A stretch of DNA of 64,000 nucleotides from Colwellia sp. MB3u-45 (GCF_014077005.1 NZ_JACGVC010000042.1:32997-96996); one strand, 5' to 3'; numbered from the stretch's first letter, positions 1 to 8,609 are shown. The notes: generated by a model from the letters alone, not told the origin. Numbers and translations: made by a program.

Positions 1-1
1 G

Positions 2-586
2 GATGATAAAAACAACTTAGCAACAGCGAAACAAATCTCCTTATTTGATCAACTTAGCGCTGATTTACCCCTCGAAAAAAGTTTAGCTAATTCTGCTGGC
101 GTTTTACTTTGGCCAGAAAGCCATTATCAATGGATTAGACCTGGCTTATTACTTTATGGTGTTTCACCACTAGCAGCAGATAGCTACATAGACGGTATTG
201 CCCCAGTCATGACTTTGCAATCAAGTTTGATCTCTGTACGTGAAATTGCTGCAGGATCTGCGGTTGGCTATGGCGGTGCTTGGGTGAGTGAAAGTAACAC
301 TATTATAGGTGTAGTTGCTATTGGCTATGGTGATGGTTATCCCCGCCATGCCCCTAACGGTACACCGGTTTTAATTAATGGTCGACGTGTGCCGCTTATT
401 GGTCGAGTAACTATGGATATGATCACGGTAGATTTAGGCGCTCAAAGCCAAGATAGCGTTGGCGATATTGCCACGTTATGGGGCAAAGGTTTAGCAGTTG
501 AAGAAGTGGCTGAATTTGCTACAACTATTCCTTACGAACTTTTGTGTAATATTACCCGTCGTGTGCATATTCAGCTGGCAAAGTAA
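2..586 (+). CDS. alr: Alanine racemase, C-terminal part (5' end outside window)
   Basis: The reading frame is open from the first bases of the window, so this is the last 194 residues of a longer protein. Alanine racemase is a PLP enzyme that interconverts L- and D-alanine for peptidoglycan synthesis in the cytoplasm. Family signatures are visible: ANSAGVLLWP and WIRPGLLLYG in the barrel domain, then AVGYGGAW, which carries the catalytic tyrosine (visible residue 90), followed by GYGDGYPR and MDMITVDL of the C-terminal beta domain. The protein ends normally, about where the family ends. Whether this is the biosynthetic Alr or a second DadX-type copy cannot be decided from the fragment. An internal ATG at 209 is not the true start, because the conserved sequence continues upstream of it. 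Confidence 0.95.
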   Translation, partial: DDKNNLATAKQISLFDQLSADLPLEKSLANSAGVLLWPESHYQWIRPGLLLYGVSPLAADSYIDGIAPVMTLQSSLISVREIAAGSAVGYGGAWVSESNTIIGVVAIGYGDGYPRHAPNGTPVLINGRRVPLIGRVTMDMITVDLGAQSQDSVGDIATLWGKGLAVEEVAEFATTIPYELLCNITRRVHIQLAK

Positions 587-600
587 CAATAAACATTCAC

Positions 601-630
601 TCTTAAAAGTTATAAAAAGTTATAAAAAGT
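601..630. repeat. Short tandem repeat, 10-bp unit x3
   Basis: Three adjacent 10-bp units ending in TAAAAAGT (first unit diverged) follow directly after alr. It is one of several short intergenic tandem duplications in this window and has no evident function. Confidence 0.6.
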
Positions 631-724
631 GGCTAGGCTATGACAGTGAAGCCGTTCTAGATTGCATTTTATAATAGCGCGGTTATCAATCGTACACTTT
701 GCCTTTTGCTGTTAGCACAGAAAA

Positions 725-759
725 TAGCGACTAAAGCCATGTAGATGGTTTAGTCGCTA
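725..759 (-). terminator. Hairpin downstream of the AhpD-like gene
   Basis: TAGCGACTAAA pairs perfectly with TTTAGTCGCTA. The stem is extended by CCAT/ATGG past a single bulged G and closed by a 4-base loop. It lies 14 bp beyond the stop of the minus-strand gene and is followed on that strand by a short ATTTTC tract. The T run is weak, so termination is probable rather than certain. It could also end alr transcription from the other side. Confidence 0.6.
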
Positions 760-773
760 AATAAAAACGCCCG

Positions 774-1331
774 TTACTTGGCTGTTTTTTCCCAAGCGAA
801 TGGCTTGAATGCATCATCAACAGGTGTTTCGGCAATATGATTGGTATAATTGCTGATCACTTTTTGTGATAAACCTAAAATAATCTCCAACAACTGTTGC
901 TCACCGTAACCAGCAGCATAGAATGTCGCTAATTCTTCATTAGTAACATTGCCTCGATTACGAACAATAATTAAGGTCATATCAAGTAAAGCTTGCAGTT
1001 TAGCCGTAGGCATTGCTTGTTGATCACGCAATGCTTGCGTTAAATCAGGATCTACTTTCATTGAGTGTGCAATGCCGGTATGAGCGGGTACACAATATGT
1101 ACAGCCGTGCTCAACATTGATACCTTGCCAAACTACGGTGAGTTCTTCTGCGTCAAATGAAGAGTTAACAAAAAGCTCATGTAATGTTTGGTATGCGCTT
1201 AATAAACCGGGTGACGAAGCTAACACGCCGTGCAAGTTAGGTAACATACCGTATGCACTAACTGATTTTTCTAATAGGGCTTTACTTTCTTGTGGTGCTG
1301 ATTCAATCGTGTGTGTAGTTAATGTCGTCAT
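774..1331 (-). CDS. AhpD-like / carboxymuconolactone decarboxylase family protein
   Basis: A 185-residue all-helical protein of the AhpD/CMD superfamily. Cys77-x-x-Cys80-x3-His84 preceded by Glu74 (EHGCTYCVPAH) is the typical peroxidase-type redox centre. In AhpD the two cysteines relay electrons to AhpC; in many paralogues the physiological substrate is unknown. Related proteins are often described as alkylhydroperoxidase-like and respond to oxidative or electrophile stress. The ATG start has a good Shine-Dalgarno (AAAGGA, 8 nt away). Two TACCG-n2-CGGTA palindromes lie 110-150 bp upstream and a TetR-family regulator is encoded upstream on the same strand, so control by that regulator is likely. 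The exact reaction cannot be assigned. Confidence 0.85.
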   Translation of the reverse strand: MTTLTTHTIESAPQESKALLEKSVSAYGMLPNLHGVLASSPGLLSAYQTLHELFVNSSFDAEELTVVWQGINVEHGCTYCVPAHTGIAHSMKVDPDLTQALRDQQAMPTAKLQALLDMTLIIVRNRGNVTNEELATFYAAGYGEQQLLEIILGLSQKVISNYTNHIAETPVDDAFKPFAWEKTAK

Positions 1332-1441
1332 ATCAAATTTCCTTTATAAAAGCAGCTTGTAACAACAGATTGCTGTTGCAACAAGCTTATTGTTATTTAA
1401 TGCTTAAAAAATTGACCAACCAGTTAAGAATATATTTAACA

Positions 1442-1453
1442 TACCGGTCGGTA
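1442..1453. promoter_or_regulatory. Candidate TetR-family operator 1
   Basis: TACCGGTCGGTA has TACCG/CGGTA arms around a 2-bp centre. It lies upstream of the AhpD-like gene and is centred 30 bp (about three helical turns) from operator 2. Half-sites of this type are common for TetR-family repressors. Assignment to the regulator at 1792-2430 is inference. Confidence 0.6.
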
Positions 1454-1471
1454 AGTAATTGCCTGTTATTG

Positions 1472-1483
1472 TACCGATCGGTA
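1472..1483. promoter_or_regulatory. Candidate TetR-family operator 2
   Basis: TACCGATCGGTA is a perfect 12-bp palindrome, 140 bp upstream of the AhpD-like start. It shares both half-sites with operator 1. Exact 30-bp centre spacing suggests binding of two dimers on one face of the helix. Confidence 0.65.
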
Positions 1484-1791
1484 TACTTAAGTCAACAGCC
1501 AGCAATATAAATAATTTAGTTTGTTAGGGCTTTGTTAAGTAAAATATTTATTAAGTTATAAAATCATGTGGTTATGTATGTATATGGTATTTAATATTGC
1601 CTTGATTATTAGTAATTAAACTTGATTTAGAGTTACTGAAGTTGAATAAGCGTAATTAAAGTTGAGCAAGGAAATAAAGCGTAGGCAGTTGTAGCGCTAA
1701 GCTGAACTCACGATAATGCATATCAATGGCTATCAATAGGTATAGGGCCTTCGAATTTCAGCAGTAAAGTTGAGGCAGGTAGTAGAGAATA
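1484..1791. other. Intergenic spacer, no gene seen
   Basis: AT-rich DNA between the operator pair and the 3' end of the TetR gene. I see no ORF with a ribosome-binding site, no tRNA and no clear terminator for the TetR gene. Confidence 0.5.
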
Positions 1792-2430
1792 CTAGGGTAA
1801 TTTTGGTGTTGGCGCAGCATGGTTTTTACCGGTACTAAATACGCCAGTCAACATAGTATCAATAACAAATTCAAGTTCTGTTGGTGGTACTTTTGAGCGC
1901 GCCATCGACGCGGTGCCTTTTAGTGCCGTGTATAAACTTAAGGCGTTACCGGCTGAATTTTCATTTAAGCCTAAGGATATTGCTTCCTCATCAGTGGAGA
2001 ATAACTCGGTCAATAAAGCTTTGGGCGCTGCTTCTATGTCAATAAGTAACTTTGCCGCTTCTGTTGGAATATCACCACCAGCAACTTCTGATTGACACAG
2101 TACCAGATAACAACCTTTGGGTTGCTCAGTGCTGCATTGCATACCGACAATTGACATCATATAGTTTTTTAAACGCGTTTTTAAGGGTATGTTTGGTGCG
2201 TATAAAGCGCCAAGGTGGGCTTTCATATTATTTTCTATATAGTGTTGAGTCGCTTTAATAAATAAGCTTTCTTTATTACCAAACGCGCTATACATACTAG
2301 GTTTGTTAATATTCATACTCGTTGTTAAATCAGCTAAAGAAGCGCCCACAAAACCTTTCGCCCAAAACACTTCCATTGCTGCTTGCAATGCAGTTTGCTC
2401 ATTAAATTTGCGTTTGCGACCACTAACCAC
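1792..2430 (-). CDS. TetR/AcrR family transcriptional regulator
   Basis: A 212-residue one-domain repressor. The N-terminal helix-turn-helix (about residues 10-57) is clear: the family pattern A-x-VFWAKGF-x-G-ASLADLT, then INKPSMYSAFGNKESLF. The C-terminal ligand domain is unlike any specific subgroup I can name; the overall look (GCYLVLC, short MVSGRKRKF start) resembles regulators near AhpD-like or quinone-reductase genes. The start is GTG at 2430, with no ATG available before the HTH. The upstream Shine-Dalgarno is weak. A TACC-n4-GGTA inverted repeat lies 38-49 bp upstream and may be an autoregulatory site. The product probably controls the AhpD-like gene immediately downstream on the same strand. 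Confidence 0.88.
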   Translation of the reverse strand: MVSGRKRKFNEQTALQAAMEVFWAKGFVGASLADLTTSMNINKPSMYSAFGNKESLFIKATQHYIENNMKAHLGALYAPNIPLKTRLKNYMMSIVGMQCSTEQPKGCYLVLCQSEVAGGDIPTEAAKLLIDIEAAPKALLTELFSTDEEAISLGLNENSAGNALSLYTALKGTASMARSKVPPTELEFVIDTMLTGVFSTGKNHAAPTPKLP

Positions 2431-2467
2431 AACAATATCCGTTCACTTTGTTTGAATATCTATATTG

Positions 2468-2479
2468 TACCAAAGGGTA
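2468..2479. promoter_or_regulatory. Possible autoregulatory TetR operator
   Basis: TACCAAAGGGTA keeps the TACC/GGTA outer arms of the two operators at 1442 and 1472 but has a different core. It lies directly upstream of the TetR start, where an autoregulatory site would be expected. Weak evidence alone. Confidence 0.35.
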
Positions 2480-2598
2480 TTTTTAAGTTCAATCGCTCAA
2501 ATAGGCATGGTAAAACACTTATAAAACTATGCTTCGATAGCAGATAAATAGCTATGTTTTAAACTTTTAACCACAGAAATCTAGTGTGTAGCCGAGTA

Positions 2599-2760
2599 AT
2601 GCCAATTTCATTAATTAGGTGGTCTACTTTATACGCAGGAAAAATGGCCAAATATAAGGCATTTATTTTAATAACTAGTTGTTCTAATTATTAAATAAAT
2701 AACGCAGTAGTGGGTTATTTTAACCAGTAAACATGATCAGATAATTAGTGAGATTGGTAT
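2599..2760. repeat. MITE-like dispersed repeat, copy A
   Basis: A ~162-bp element starting ATGCCAATTTCATTAA and ending GAGATTGGTAT, so its ends are imperfect inverted repeats (ATACCAAT type). It holds a near-palindrome AATAACTAGTTGTT in the middle and a TTATTTTAACCAGTAAA block near the right end. It is directly followed by copy B, in the same orientation. No coding capacity. A diverged third copy is at about 16112-16432. Confidence 0.65.
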
Positions 2761-2761
2761 A

Positions 2762-2920
2762 ATACCACTTTCATTAAGCTTGTGATCTTGTTGTGCGCAG
2801 AGAAAATGCATCTGGGCAAGACGCTTGATTGAGCAATAGCTGGCTATTGTGATTGAGAGCACCTTAGCCTTGGTGTATTTTAACCAGCACAAGTGGGCAA
2901 TAACGTAATGAGATTGGTAT
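2762..2920. repeat. MITE-like dispersed repeat, copy B
   Basis: A ~159-bp element starting ATACCACTTTCATTAA and ending GAGATTGGTAT. The A/B junction forms the palindrome TGGTATAATACCA (2755-2767). An internal perfect hairpin CAATAGC-TG-GCTATTG lies at 2834-2849. The right part (GTATTTTAACCAGCACA, GGGCAATAA) and the segment GGGCAAGACGCTTGATTGAG match the copy near 16.3 kb. Confidence 0.7.
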
Positions 2921-2934
2921 AATATGGCGATACA

Positions 2935-3354
2935 TTACTCGCCACTCACGGTCAGTATTAGGGTTCTTGCACTGCTATGAACACGGTGCTCGCCTAGATA
3001 AATTCCTTGCCAAAGTCCTAAGTTCATTTGGCCATTTTTTAACGGAATACTGACACTACTGCCTAAGGTACTTGCCTTAATGTGAGCCGGCATATCATCA
3101 GGGCCTTCATAAGTATGACGATAATAAGAGGCATTTTCTGGGACGAAGTGATTAAAGTGACGTTCCATATCATCACGCACTGTTGAGTCAGCATTTTCGT
3201 TAATCGTTAACGATGCTGAAGAATGTTGGATGAAAAGATGTAACAAGCCAAAACGCACGGGGGAGAGCTCAGCGAGTATTTGCTCAATATCAGTTGTGAT
3301 TAAGTGAAAACCACGTTGATAAGGTTGTAGTGTTAACTCTACTTGTTGCCACAT
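2935..3354 (-). CDS. yjbQ: YjbQ family (UPF0047) protein, putative thiamine-phosphate-synthase-like enzyme
   Basis: A 139-residue single-domain protein matching the UPF0047/YjbQ family over its full length: HSSASLTINENAD, then VRDDMERHFNHFVPE, HIKASTLGSSVSIPL and LGLWQGIYLGEHR. E. coli YjbQ has a weak thiamine-phosphate synthase activity that can replace ThiE when overproduced; the normal role of the family is unsettled. The conserved histidines and acidic residues fit a small metal-associated trimeric enzyme. The ATG start follows a GGAG motif. It appears monocistronic. The assignment to the family is firm, the function is not. Confidence 0.9.
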   Translation of the reverse strand: MWQQVELTLQPYQRGFHLITTDIEQILAELSPVRFGLLHLFIQHSSASLTINENADSTVRDDMERHFNHFVPENASYYRHTYEGPDDMPAHIKASTLGSSVSIPLKNGQMNLGLWQGIYLGEHRVHSSARTLILTVSGE

Positions 3355-3738
3355 GAGGCTTCTCCAAAGGTAATTTTAATTAACGTATTATTATAGTGTA
3401 TAGGTTTTTTACATTGAGGTGTATGTTGTGGGATGAATATAGGTCGTTAGAGTCAGGTCTTAATATGCCGCTTTGTTGTGGTTAATGGTTGACGCCTCAG
3501 ATGAAATTAACTGGGTTGTTTATATTTGGCCCGTCACGTTGACAGACTGAAGTTCGACCTAAAGAAATGGCCAAACACTATATAGCCTGCCATAGGCGCT
3601 ATATGTAATGTTGATTTAATGTTTGCTTAAACCATAAACCTGTAGCGACATGGATCTTGATACTTGGGTTGTGACTAGAACGAATCCCACGTGTTTGTAT
3701 GCAGGTACTTAGTTTAGGTAATTAGTTTTTTCTGAACA
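3355..3738. other. Intergenic spacer, nothing recognised
   Basis: Between yjbQ and the cheX terminator. I see no ORF with a ribosome-binding site and no strong repeat, apart from the local palindrome GCCTGCCATAGGC. Confidence 0.45.
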
Positions 3739-3765
3739 TAAAAAAGCCCCGTATTAAACGAGGCT
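3739..3765 (-). terminator. Rho-independent terminator of cheX
   Basis: On the minus strand AGCCTCG pairs with CGGGGCT across a TTTAATA loop, followed by TTTTTT. It starts about 20 bp after the cheX stop. Confidence 0.85.
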
Positions 3766-3786
3766 AAATATTGTTATGCAAAGCGA

Positions 3787-4251
3787 TTATTTATTGAAAC
3801 TAAATTCAATATACGCATTACCGTATTCAGACGTTAGCGGCATGATGATAACGGGTCCGTCAGCTTTGTGATGAATAGTGTGATCAATGCCAGAAACCAC
3901 TATAGGGGTTGCCATATCAAACTCAATGCCTTTCTCACTTAGCATACGTTTTGCGCCGCCAGTAACCATATTGGTAATTTCACCCACTAAATCAGTAATT
4001 TCGTCATTGATTTCATCTGGGCCTTCACCAACCATTTTCTTCATAGTGGCCAGTGCTAACTTGGCTTCAAAGGTAATAGATAAAGAACCTTTAGTTTGTT
4101 TGCCTACCATACCAATTAAACCTGAAACATCGCCTTTTGCTATTTCATTTTTTTTCAAACGAGGTTTTTCAGGCTTTAATTCCATTTGCGCCATGGTTGA
4201 CATAACGTTTAGCATTGAAGAAAGAAAGGGGTTGATAAAGTCTACATTCAT
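3787..4251 (-). CDS. cheX: CheX-like chemotaxis phosphatase
   Basis: A 154-residue cytoplasmic protein of the CheX/CheC/FliY phosphatase family. These enzymes remove phosphate from CheY-P through an acidic residue and an asparagine in an E-x-x-N motif; here Glu91 and Asn94 in GEITNMVTGGAK fit it, with the helix continuing to the conserved GGAKR. Only one such motif is present, as in CheX (CheC has two). The C-terminal beta strands (PIVVSGIDHTIHH, IIMPLTSEYGNAYIEFSF) complete the fold. It has its own terminator and no chemotaxis gene beside it, so it is an orphan; target response regulator unknown. ATG start with a GGAA motif upstream. Confidence 0.88.
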   Translation of the reverse strand: MNVDFINPFLSSMLNVMSTMAQMELKPEKPRLKKNEIAKGDVSGLIGMVGKQTKGSLSITFEAKLALATMKKMVGEGPDEINDEITDLVGEITNMVTGGAKRMLSEKGIEFDMATPIVVSGIDHTIHHKADGPVIIMPLTSEYGNAYIEFSFNK

Positions 4252-4330
4252 AAATGTTTTTCCAAAAGCTTTTCTTTAATGTAGTTACTTGATTTTGCAC
4301 ATTTATCAGCAAAACCTAAATGTAACTATA

Positions 4331-4831
4331 TTAATCATTAATTTTAATGTGATGCATAGTAACTGATTTGTTGAAAGTTAAGCTACCTTTTATCCTTGTA
4401 CTGTAAAAATTAACGGTATTGACCTGTTGTGGATAACGCTTGGTTAGCAAGCTGTTGATTATTTTTAGTCCAATCAACGAATGATCGAACGCCGCTTCTT
4501 GATAAAGAAAAATTTTGCCTTTATTAACTTCAAATCCGATCCAGTTCAAGGGTATTGCTTGGCCTTGATAATAAAGCTGAAAATTTTCTTCAATATATTG
4601 GCGAATAATATTTTCGTAATCTGGATGAGCAATTGAAAAATGGATCTGCTTTGATTCTGCAATCGCGTTATCAATGTCGTGAGCGGTTATTTGGTGAATA
4701 ACTTCAATCGACTGAGTACGCTCATTTAAGGTTAAATCCGTCATGCTAAAAAAATAACGGTGGGCAACCGCGTTAACGGCTAACCCACACAATAGCAAAA
4801 CAAAAATTTGTTTAGCTAGGTTTAACAACAT
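4331..4831 (-). CDS. DUF6702-type exported protein
   Basis: A 166-residue protein with an N-terminal hydrophobic stretch (LAKQIFVLLLCGLAVNAVAH) that looks like a signal peptide ending at AVA/H. The mature part begins HRYFFSMTDLTLNERTQSIEVIHQI, a pattern of DUF6702 proteins, which I recall accompanying M1 peptidase genes. No catalytic motif is seen. Its ATG overlaps the stop of the peptidase gene by one base (TAATG), so the two are translationally coupled and probably act together in the periplasm. Family assignment is from memory of the sequence pattern; the function is unknown. Confidence 0.7.
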   Translation of the reverse strand: MLLNLAKQIFVLLLCGLAVNAVAHRYFFSMTDLTLNERTQSIEVIHQITAHDIDNAIAESKQIHFSIAHPDYENIIRQYIEENFQLYYQGQAIPLNWIGFEVNKGKIFLYQEAAFDHSLIGLKIINSLLTKRYPQQVNTVNFYSTRIKGSLTFNKSVTMHHIKIND

Positions 4832-7188
4832 TATTGCTGTTCAACCTCCGCTTGTGCTTCTGCATTTTTTTCATCAGCACTTTTTAATTCAACGTTGTAA
4901 TCACGCATCATGTCTTTTTTCTTACGTTTGTATAAATCAAAGCGAGACTTAATTAGACGTGCAGGCCAGTAGTTGTTACTAACATCTACATCCGCTGTCT
5001 CCCAGTTAGGGTCAATCGCAATGCCAGTTATTTCTTGGTCACGAATAAATAATTTAGACACTTTTTTGCTGTCACGACGCCAGATTTCAGCGGGTATTGT
5101 GACCCGTTCAACGCTGTTATCAGCATAAGTAAGATCTAAAATAATCGGCATAACTAAGCCACCTTTATTTTCAAAATCAACAATATAGAAGTTTCTTTCG
5201 TCAAGTAGTAGGTCTTTTTGCCATTGTTCTAATTTTTTATGGCTTTTGTTATATTTATTACGTGCTTTGTTTGTCGCGGTAAACTTGTCATGTTCGTTGT
5301 AAAAATCTAACAATTGAGGTTTATCATCCGTGCGAAGCCACTGGCCATTATTGCGAATTTTGCTAATAAAATCAGGTTGTTCGTTGTATAGTGCTCGTTC
5401 CCAAGCTTCTTCCGTATCTGGGTTTTGGCTATTTGGACGGTACAAGTGAATGTTACCTAAAGCAATATCAACATGATCTGTGGTGTAGAACCAACCACGC
5501 CAAAACCAGTCTAAATCAACACCTGAGGCATCTTCCATGGTACGGAAAAAGTCAGCAGGGGTCGGGCGTTTAAACTTCCAACGTTGGGCATATTCTTTAA
5601 AAGCAAAATCAAACAATTCACGACCCATAATAGTTTCACGTAAAATGTTTAATGCGGTTGCTGGTTTGCCGTAAGCGTTGTTACCAAATTGCAAAATTGA
5701 CTCTGAATTAGTCATGATGGGCACTTGGTTATCACTTTTCATGTAACTGATCATATTAGCGGCATTACCACGGCGAGAAGGATAGCCTTCTTCCCATGCT
5801 TGCTCAGCGACAAATTGTAGGAAAGTGTTCAATCCTTCATCCATCCAGGTCCACTGACGTTCGTCAGAGTTAACAATCATGGGGAAATAGTTATGACCTA
5901 CTTCATGAATAATAACGCCAATTAAGCCGTATTTAGTTTTGCGAGAATAAGTTTTTTCACCGGTTTCTTTATCTAACGTCGGGCGTGGGCCATTAAAAGT
6001 GATCATGGGATATTCCATGCCACCAACAGGACCGTTTACTGAGATAGAAACAGGATATGGATAAGCAAAGGTATACTTATTATATTGTTCCATCGTATGG
6101 ATAATGGCCTCAGTAGAGTACTTTTCCCATAATGGATTACCTTCATTCGGGTAGTAAGACATTGCCATAGTGTCAGTTTTACCCTCTTGATAGCCTTGTG
6201 CATCCCAAATAAATTTACGGCTTGAGGCAAAGGCAAAGTCACGAACATTTTTCGCTTCAAATTGCCAAGTTTTGGTTTTAGTCGCGCGAGACTTTTCGTT
6301 TGCTAACGCTTCTTCAGGGGTAATAACTAAAACGGGCTTATCAGATTTTTTAGCTTTTTCTAAACGCTTACGCTGATTTTTTGTTAAGACCTCTTTCGGG
6401 TTTTGCAAGACACCAGTTGCCGCAACAACGTGATCAGCAGGAACAGTAATGCTGACGTTATAATCACCAAACTCTAAGGCAAATTCACCGCTACCAATAA
6501 ACTGCTTATTTTGCCAACCCATTACGTCATAATAGGCTGCCGCGCGTGGGAACCAGCTAGCAACTTCATAAAGGTAATTGTCATCTTCTTTAAAGTATTC
6601 GTAACCTGAGCGGCCACCTAGTACTTTTTGCTCATGTAATTGGTAATTCCAATTAATGTTTAACTCGACACTATCGCCAGATTTAAGTACTTTTGGCAGA
6701 TCGATGCGCATCATAGTGCCATTAATGACATAACTTAAGGCTTTGCCGTTTGCACCAGTAACCTGAGTAATATCATAACCGCCCTGAAACTCGTCTGTTT
6801 GAATGGCATTGCGGAAACTACTGTAAGTCACTTTTTTCTTAGGCGCGGTTTGTGTTGTTTTTGCACCGGAATTTTCGGCTAACTTATTTTGGTCTAACTG
6901 CATCCATAAGTAACGCAGGGTATCAGGAGAATTATTCGTGTAATCAATAGTTTCATCACCTGACAGGGTTTGCTTTTCGTCATTTAATCGAATATTAATT
7001 TTGTAATCAACATCTTGTTGCCAATATTGATGACCCGGTGCGCCAGACGCGGTACGATAAGTATTTGGCGTTGGTAAGCTCTCTTCCAGTTGACGAAATT
7101 TATCGTCACTTATGCTGTTTTTTGCTAAGGCCTGGCCACTAGCAGCAATACAAACACAAAGTAAGGCTGATTTAATTGAATATTTCAT
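4831..7188 (-). CDS. M1 family metallopeptidase (exported)
   Basis: A 785-residue zinc aminopeptidase-like protein with a signal peptide (cleavage near ALA/K, residue 22). The gluzincin site is complete: HEVGH with His428, Glu429 and His432, and the third zinc ligand Glu451 18 residues later (WMDEGLNTF). The exopeptidase motif of the family appears as GGMEYPMITF. The N-terminal domain (QYWQQDVDYKINIRLNDEKQTLSG) is the usual M1 saddle domain. The C-terminal part is lysine- and glutamate-rich and ends in a charged tail. Likely periplasmic or surface peptide hydrolysis. It is the first gene of a two-gene unit with the DUF6702-type gene. A short AGGGGAA precedes the ATG. Confidence 0.92.
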   Translation of the reverse strand: MKYSIKSALLCVCIAASGQALAKNSISDDKFRQLEESLPTPNTYRTASGAPGHQYWQQDVDYKINIRLNDEKQTLSGDETIDYTNNSPDTLRYLWMQLDQNKLAENSGAKTTQTAPKKKVTYSSFRNAIQTDEFQGGYDITQVTGANGKALSYVINGTMMRIDLPKVLKSGDSVELNINWNYQLHEQKVLGGRSGYEYFKEDDNYLYEVASWFPRAAAYYDVMGWQNKQFIGSGEFALEFGDYNVSITVPADHVVAATGVLQNPKEVLTKNQRKRLEKAKKSDKPVLVITPEEALANEKSRATKTKTWQFEAKNVRDFAFASSRKFIWDAQGYQEGKTDTMAMSYYPNEGNPLWEKYSTEAIIHTMEQYNKYTFAYPYPVSISVNGPVGGMEYPMITFNGPRPTLDKETGEKTYSRKTKYGLIGVIIHEVGHNYFPMIVNSDERQWTWMDEGLNTFLQFVAEQAWEEGYPSRRGNAANMISYMKSDNQVPIMTNSESILQFGNNAYGKPATALNILRETIMGRELFDFAFKEYAQRWKFKRPTPADFFRTMEDASGVDLDWFWRGWFYTTDHVDIALGNIHLYRPNSQNPDTEEAWERALYNEQPDFISKIRNNGQWLRTDDKPQLLDFYNEHDKFTATNKARNKYNKSHKKLEQWQKDLLLDERNFYIVDFENKGGLVMPIILDLTYADNSVERVTIPAEIWRRDSKKVSKLFIRDQEITGIAIDPNWETADVDVSNNYWPARLIKSRFDLYKRKKKDMMRDYNVELKSADEKNAEAQAEVEQQ

Positions 7189-7839
7189 GATTCCCCTGAT
7201 AGTTGTAAACCGAGTAATTTCTTAATAATCATGCGTTATAACACTTTTTTAACCAATAGGTCAGGTTGGTGAAGTGAAATATGCGACAAATTGCACAATA
7301 AATAGGTTAAGTTGTTGCTGTTGAATGTTTATCGTGACGGAACCGATTAGGCACTAAGGATTAATACCAGCACTTTACTCAATACTTTCTGGCAGCTGTT
7401 AACATTCTGGTATCCAATAGTTACAGCATTTCTATCAAAAAATTGTTTATTGGATTCAAGTCATAGACAAAATATCACGCCATTCAACACCTAGGTTTTA
7501 GTGATATTACTGAGCTTAAAAACTATGTTAACCTCGAACTGTTGAAGAGATAATGCAGCGAAAGTTATGATTAACTCATGCTAATGAAGATGAAAAGATT
7601 GCACTGACCGATTAAAATCTGTTGTTTTTTCAGCAGTATAAGTTTGTTTATTTGGTATAGTGAATACAAGATGAATTATTTTAAAAGCTCTTAGCGTTTT
7701 GTAATCTATAACAAGAATAGGCCGGTTAAATTTCACGAATTTTTTGTAGTCGTAAAGTATGCAGAACCAGTGCTTTATTCAGCTTTATTCAGCGATATTC
7801 AGCGATATTAACCCCTGTTATCTATAAAAAAGGATTTTT
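7189..7839. other. Intergenic spacer between divergent genes
   Basis: 650 bp between the M1 peptidase (leftward) and a rightward gene; both promoters must lie here. Apart from a short tandem repeat at 7774-7810 I see no gene, RNA or convincing regulatory palindrome. Confidence 0.5.
7774..7810. repeat. Short tandem repeat, 10-bp unit x3.7
   Basis: Units TTTATTCAGC, TTTATTCAGC, GATATTCAGC and GATATTA in tandem, about 30 bp upstream of the next gene, where they could alter promoter or leader spacing. Confidence 0.65.
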
Positions 7840-8388
7840 ATGTTTTCAAAATTTCTAAAATCAGTGCTAATTTTTAATCGTTCAGAAAATAAAGCGCCAA
7901 ACTTTATCCTCATCTATCTTTTAATATCACTGGCTTGGCACAATCAAATTTTTATTACTTTTTTTGTCAGTCATGGTGGTTTTACAGAACGATTAAATGC
8001 TGCATTAGTTGAACATTCTCATCAATATGTACTGGTGTTATTGTTGACCCTATTATTTTTTATTCTGCGTTTGTCGATGCTTTATTTACTCAATAAAACC
8101 GATGAGTTTATTGACGCAGATGAACCGATGATAGTTAAAGTAGGCAGTGACCAAATAGTTAAAGAAAATAAAGATGTGGTTCGCTTACTAGCGCTGTTGG
8201 GCGAAACCAAAGCGCAATTAGCTAAAGTAAAAGCTCGTGAGGTTTCAGCACAGGCAGATAAAAAAAAGACCATAAGTAACATCTTGGCTGTGCAAGCTGA
8301 GTTAGAACTAGCGTTAGCTGATATCGCTATATTGGGTAAGTCTAACGAAGAATTAAGGGCTAAACTTAAGCAGTATTTAGCAGCTTAA
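7840..8388 (+). CDS. Unknown inner-membrane protein with C-terminal coiled coil
   Basis: A 182-residue protein with two predicted membrane segments (about residues 22-43, FILIYLLISLAWHNQIFITFFV, and 63-85, YVLVLLLTLLFFILRLSMLYLL) separated by a short charged loop. A long hydrophilic alpha-helical tail (about 95-182) has heptad-like Leu/Ala spacing (RLLALLGETKAQLAKVKAREV, LALADIAILGKSNEELRAKLKQ) and probably forms a coiled coil in the cytoplasm. I do not recognise a family. An AAGGA ribosome-binding site lies just before the ATG. It stands alone before dusA, with 170-220 bp between them, so co-transcription is uncertain. Confidence 0.75.
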   Translation: MFSKFLKSVLIFNRSENKAPNFILIYLLISLAWHNQIFITFFVSHGGFTERLNAALVEHSHQYVLVLLLTLLFFILRLSMLYLLNKTDEFIDADEPMIVKVGSDQIVKENKDVVRLLALLGETKAQLAKVKAREVSAQADKKKTISNILAVQAELELALADIAILGKSNEELRAKLKQYLAA

Positions 8389-8609
8389 GTGATAAGTTGT
8401 TCATTAATGATTAGCTAAATTTAATTATTTAAGCTTGTCTTGTTAGTCATATTTAAACAAAAAATTGCAAGCTATTGGTATTTTAAGTGCCATAGCACAA
8501 TATAATTTCTTTTGTTTCGCATCACTAAAGCCTTTATAATTAGTCAATATTTCAGGAGTTGTTATCTACAGCTACCTTCGCTTTACACTTAAAGGTTTTT
8601 TATCACTTT

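Noticed and set aside
1117..1362. Plus-strand ORF of 81 codons opposite the AhpD-like gene
   Set aside because: It is the reverse-strand shadow of a clear family protein, with no ribosome-binding site and no recognisable domain.
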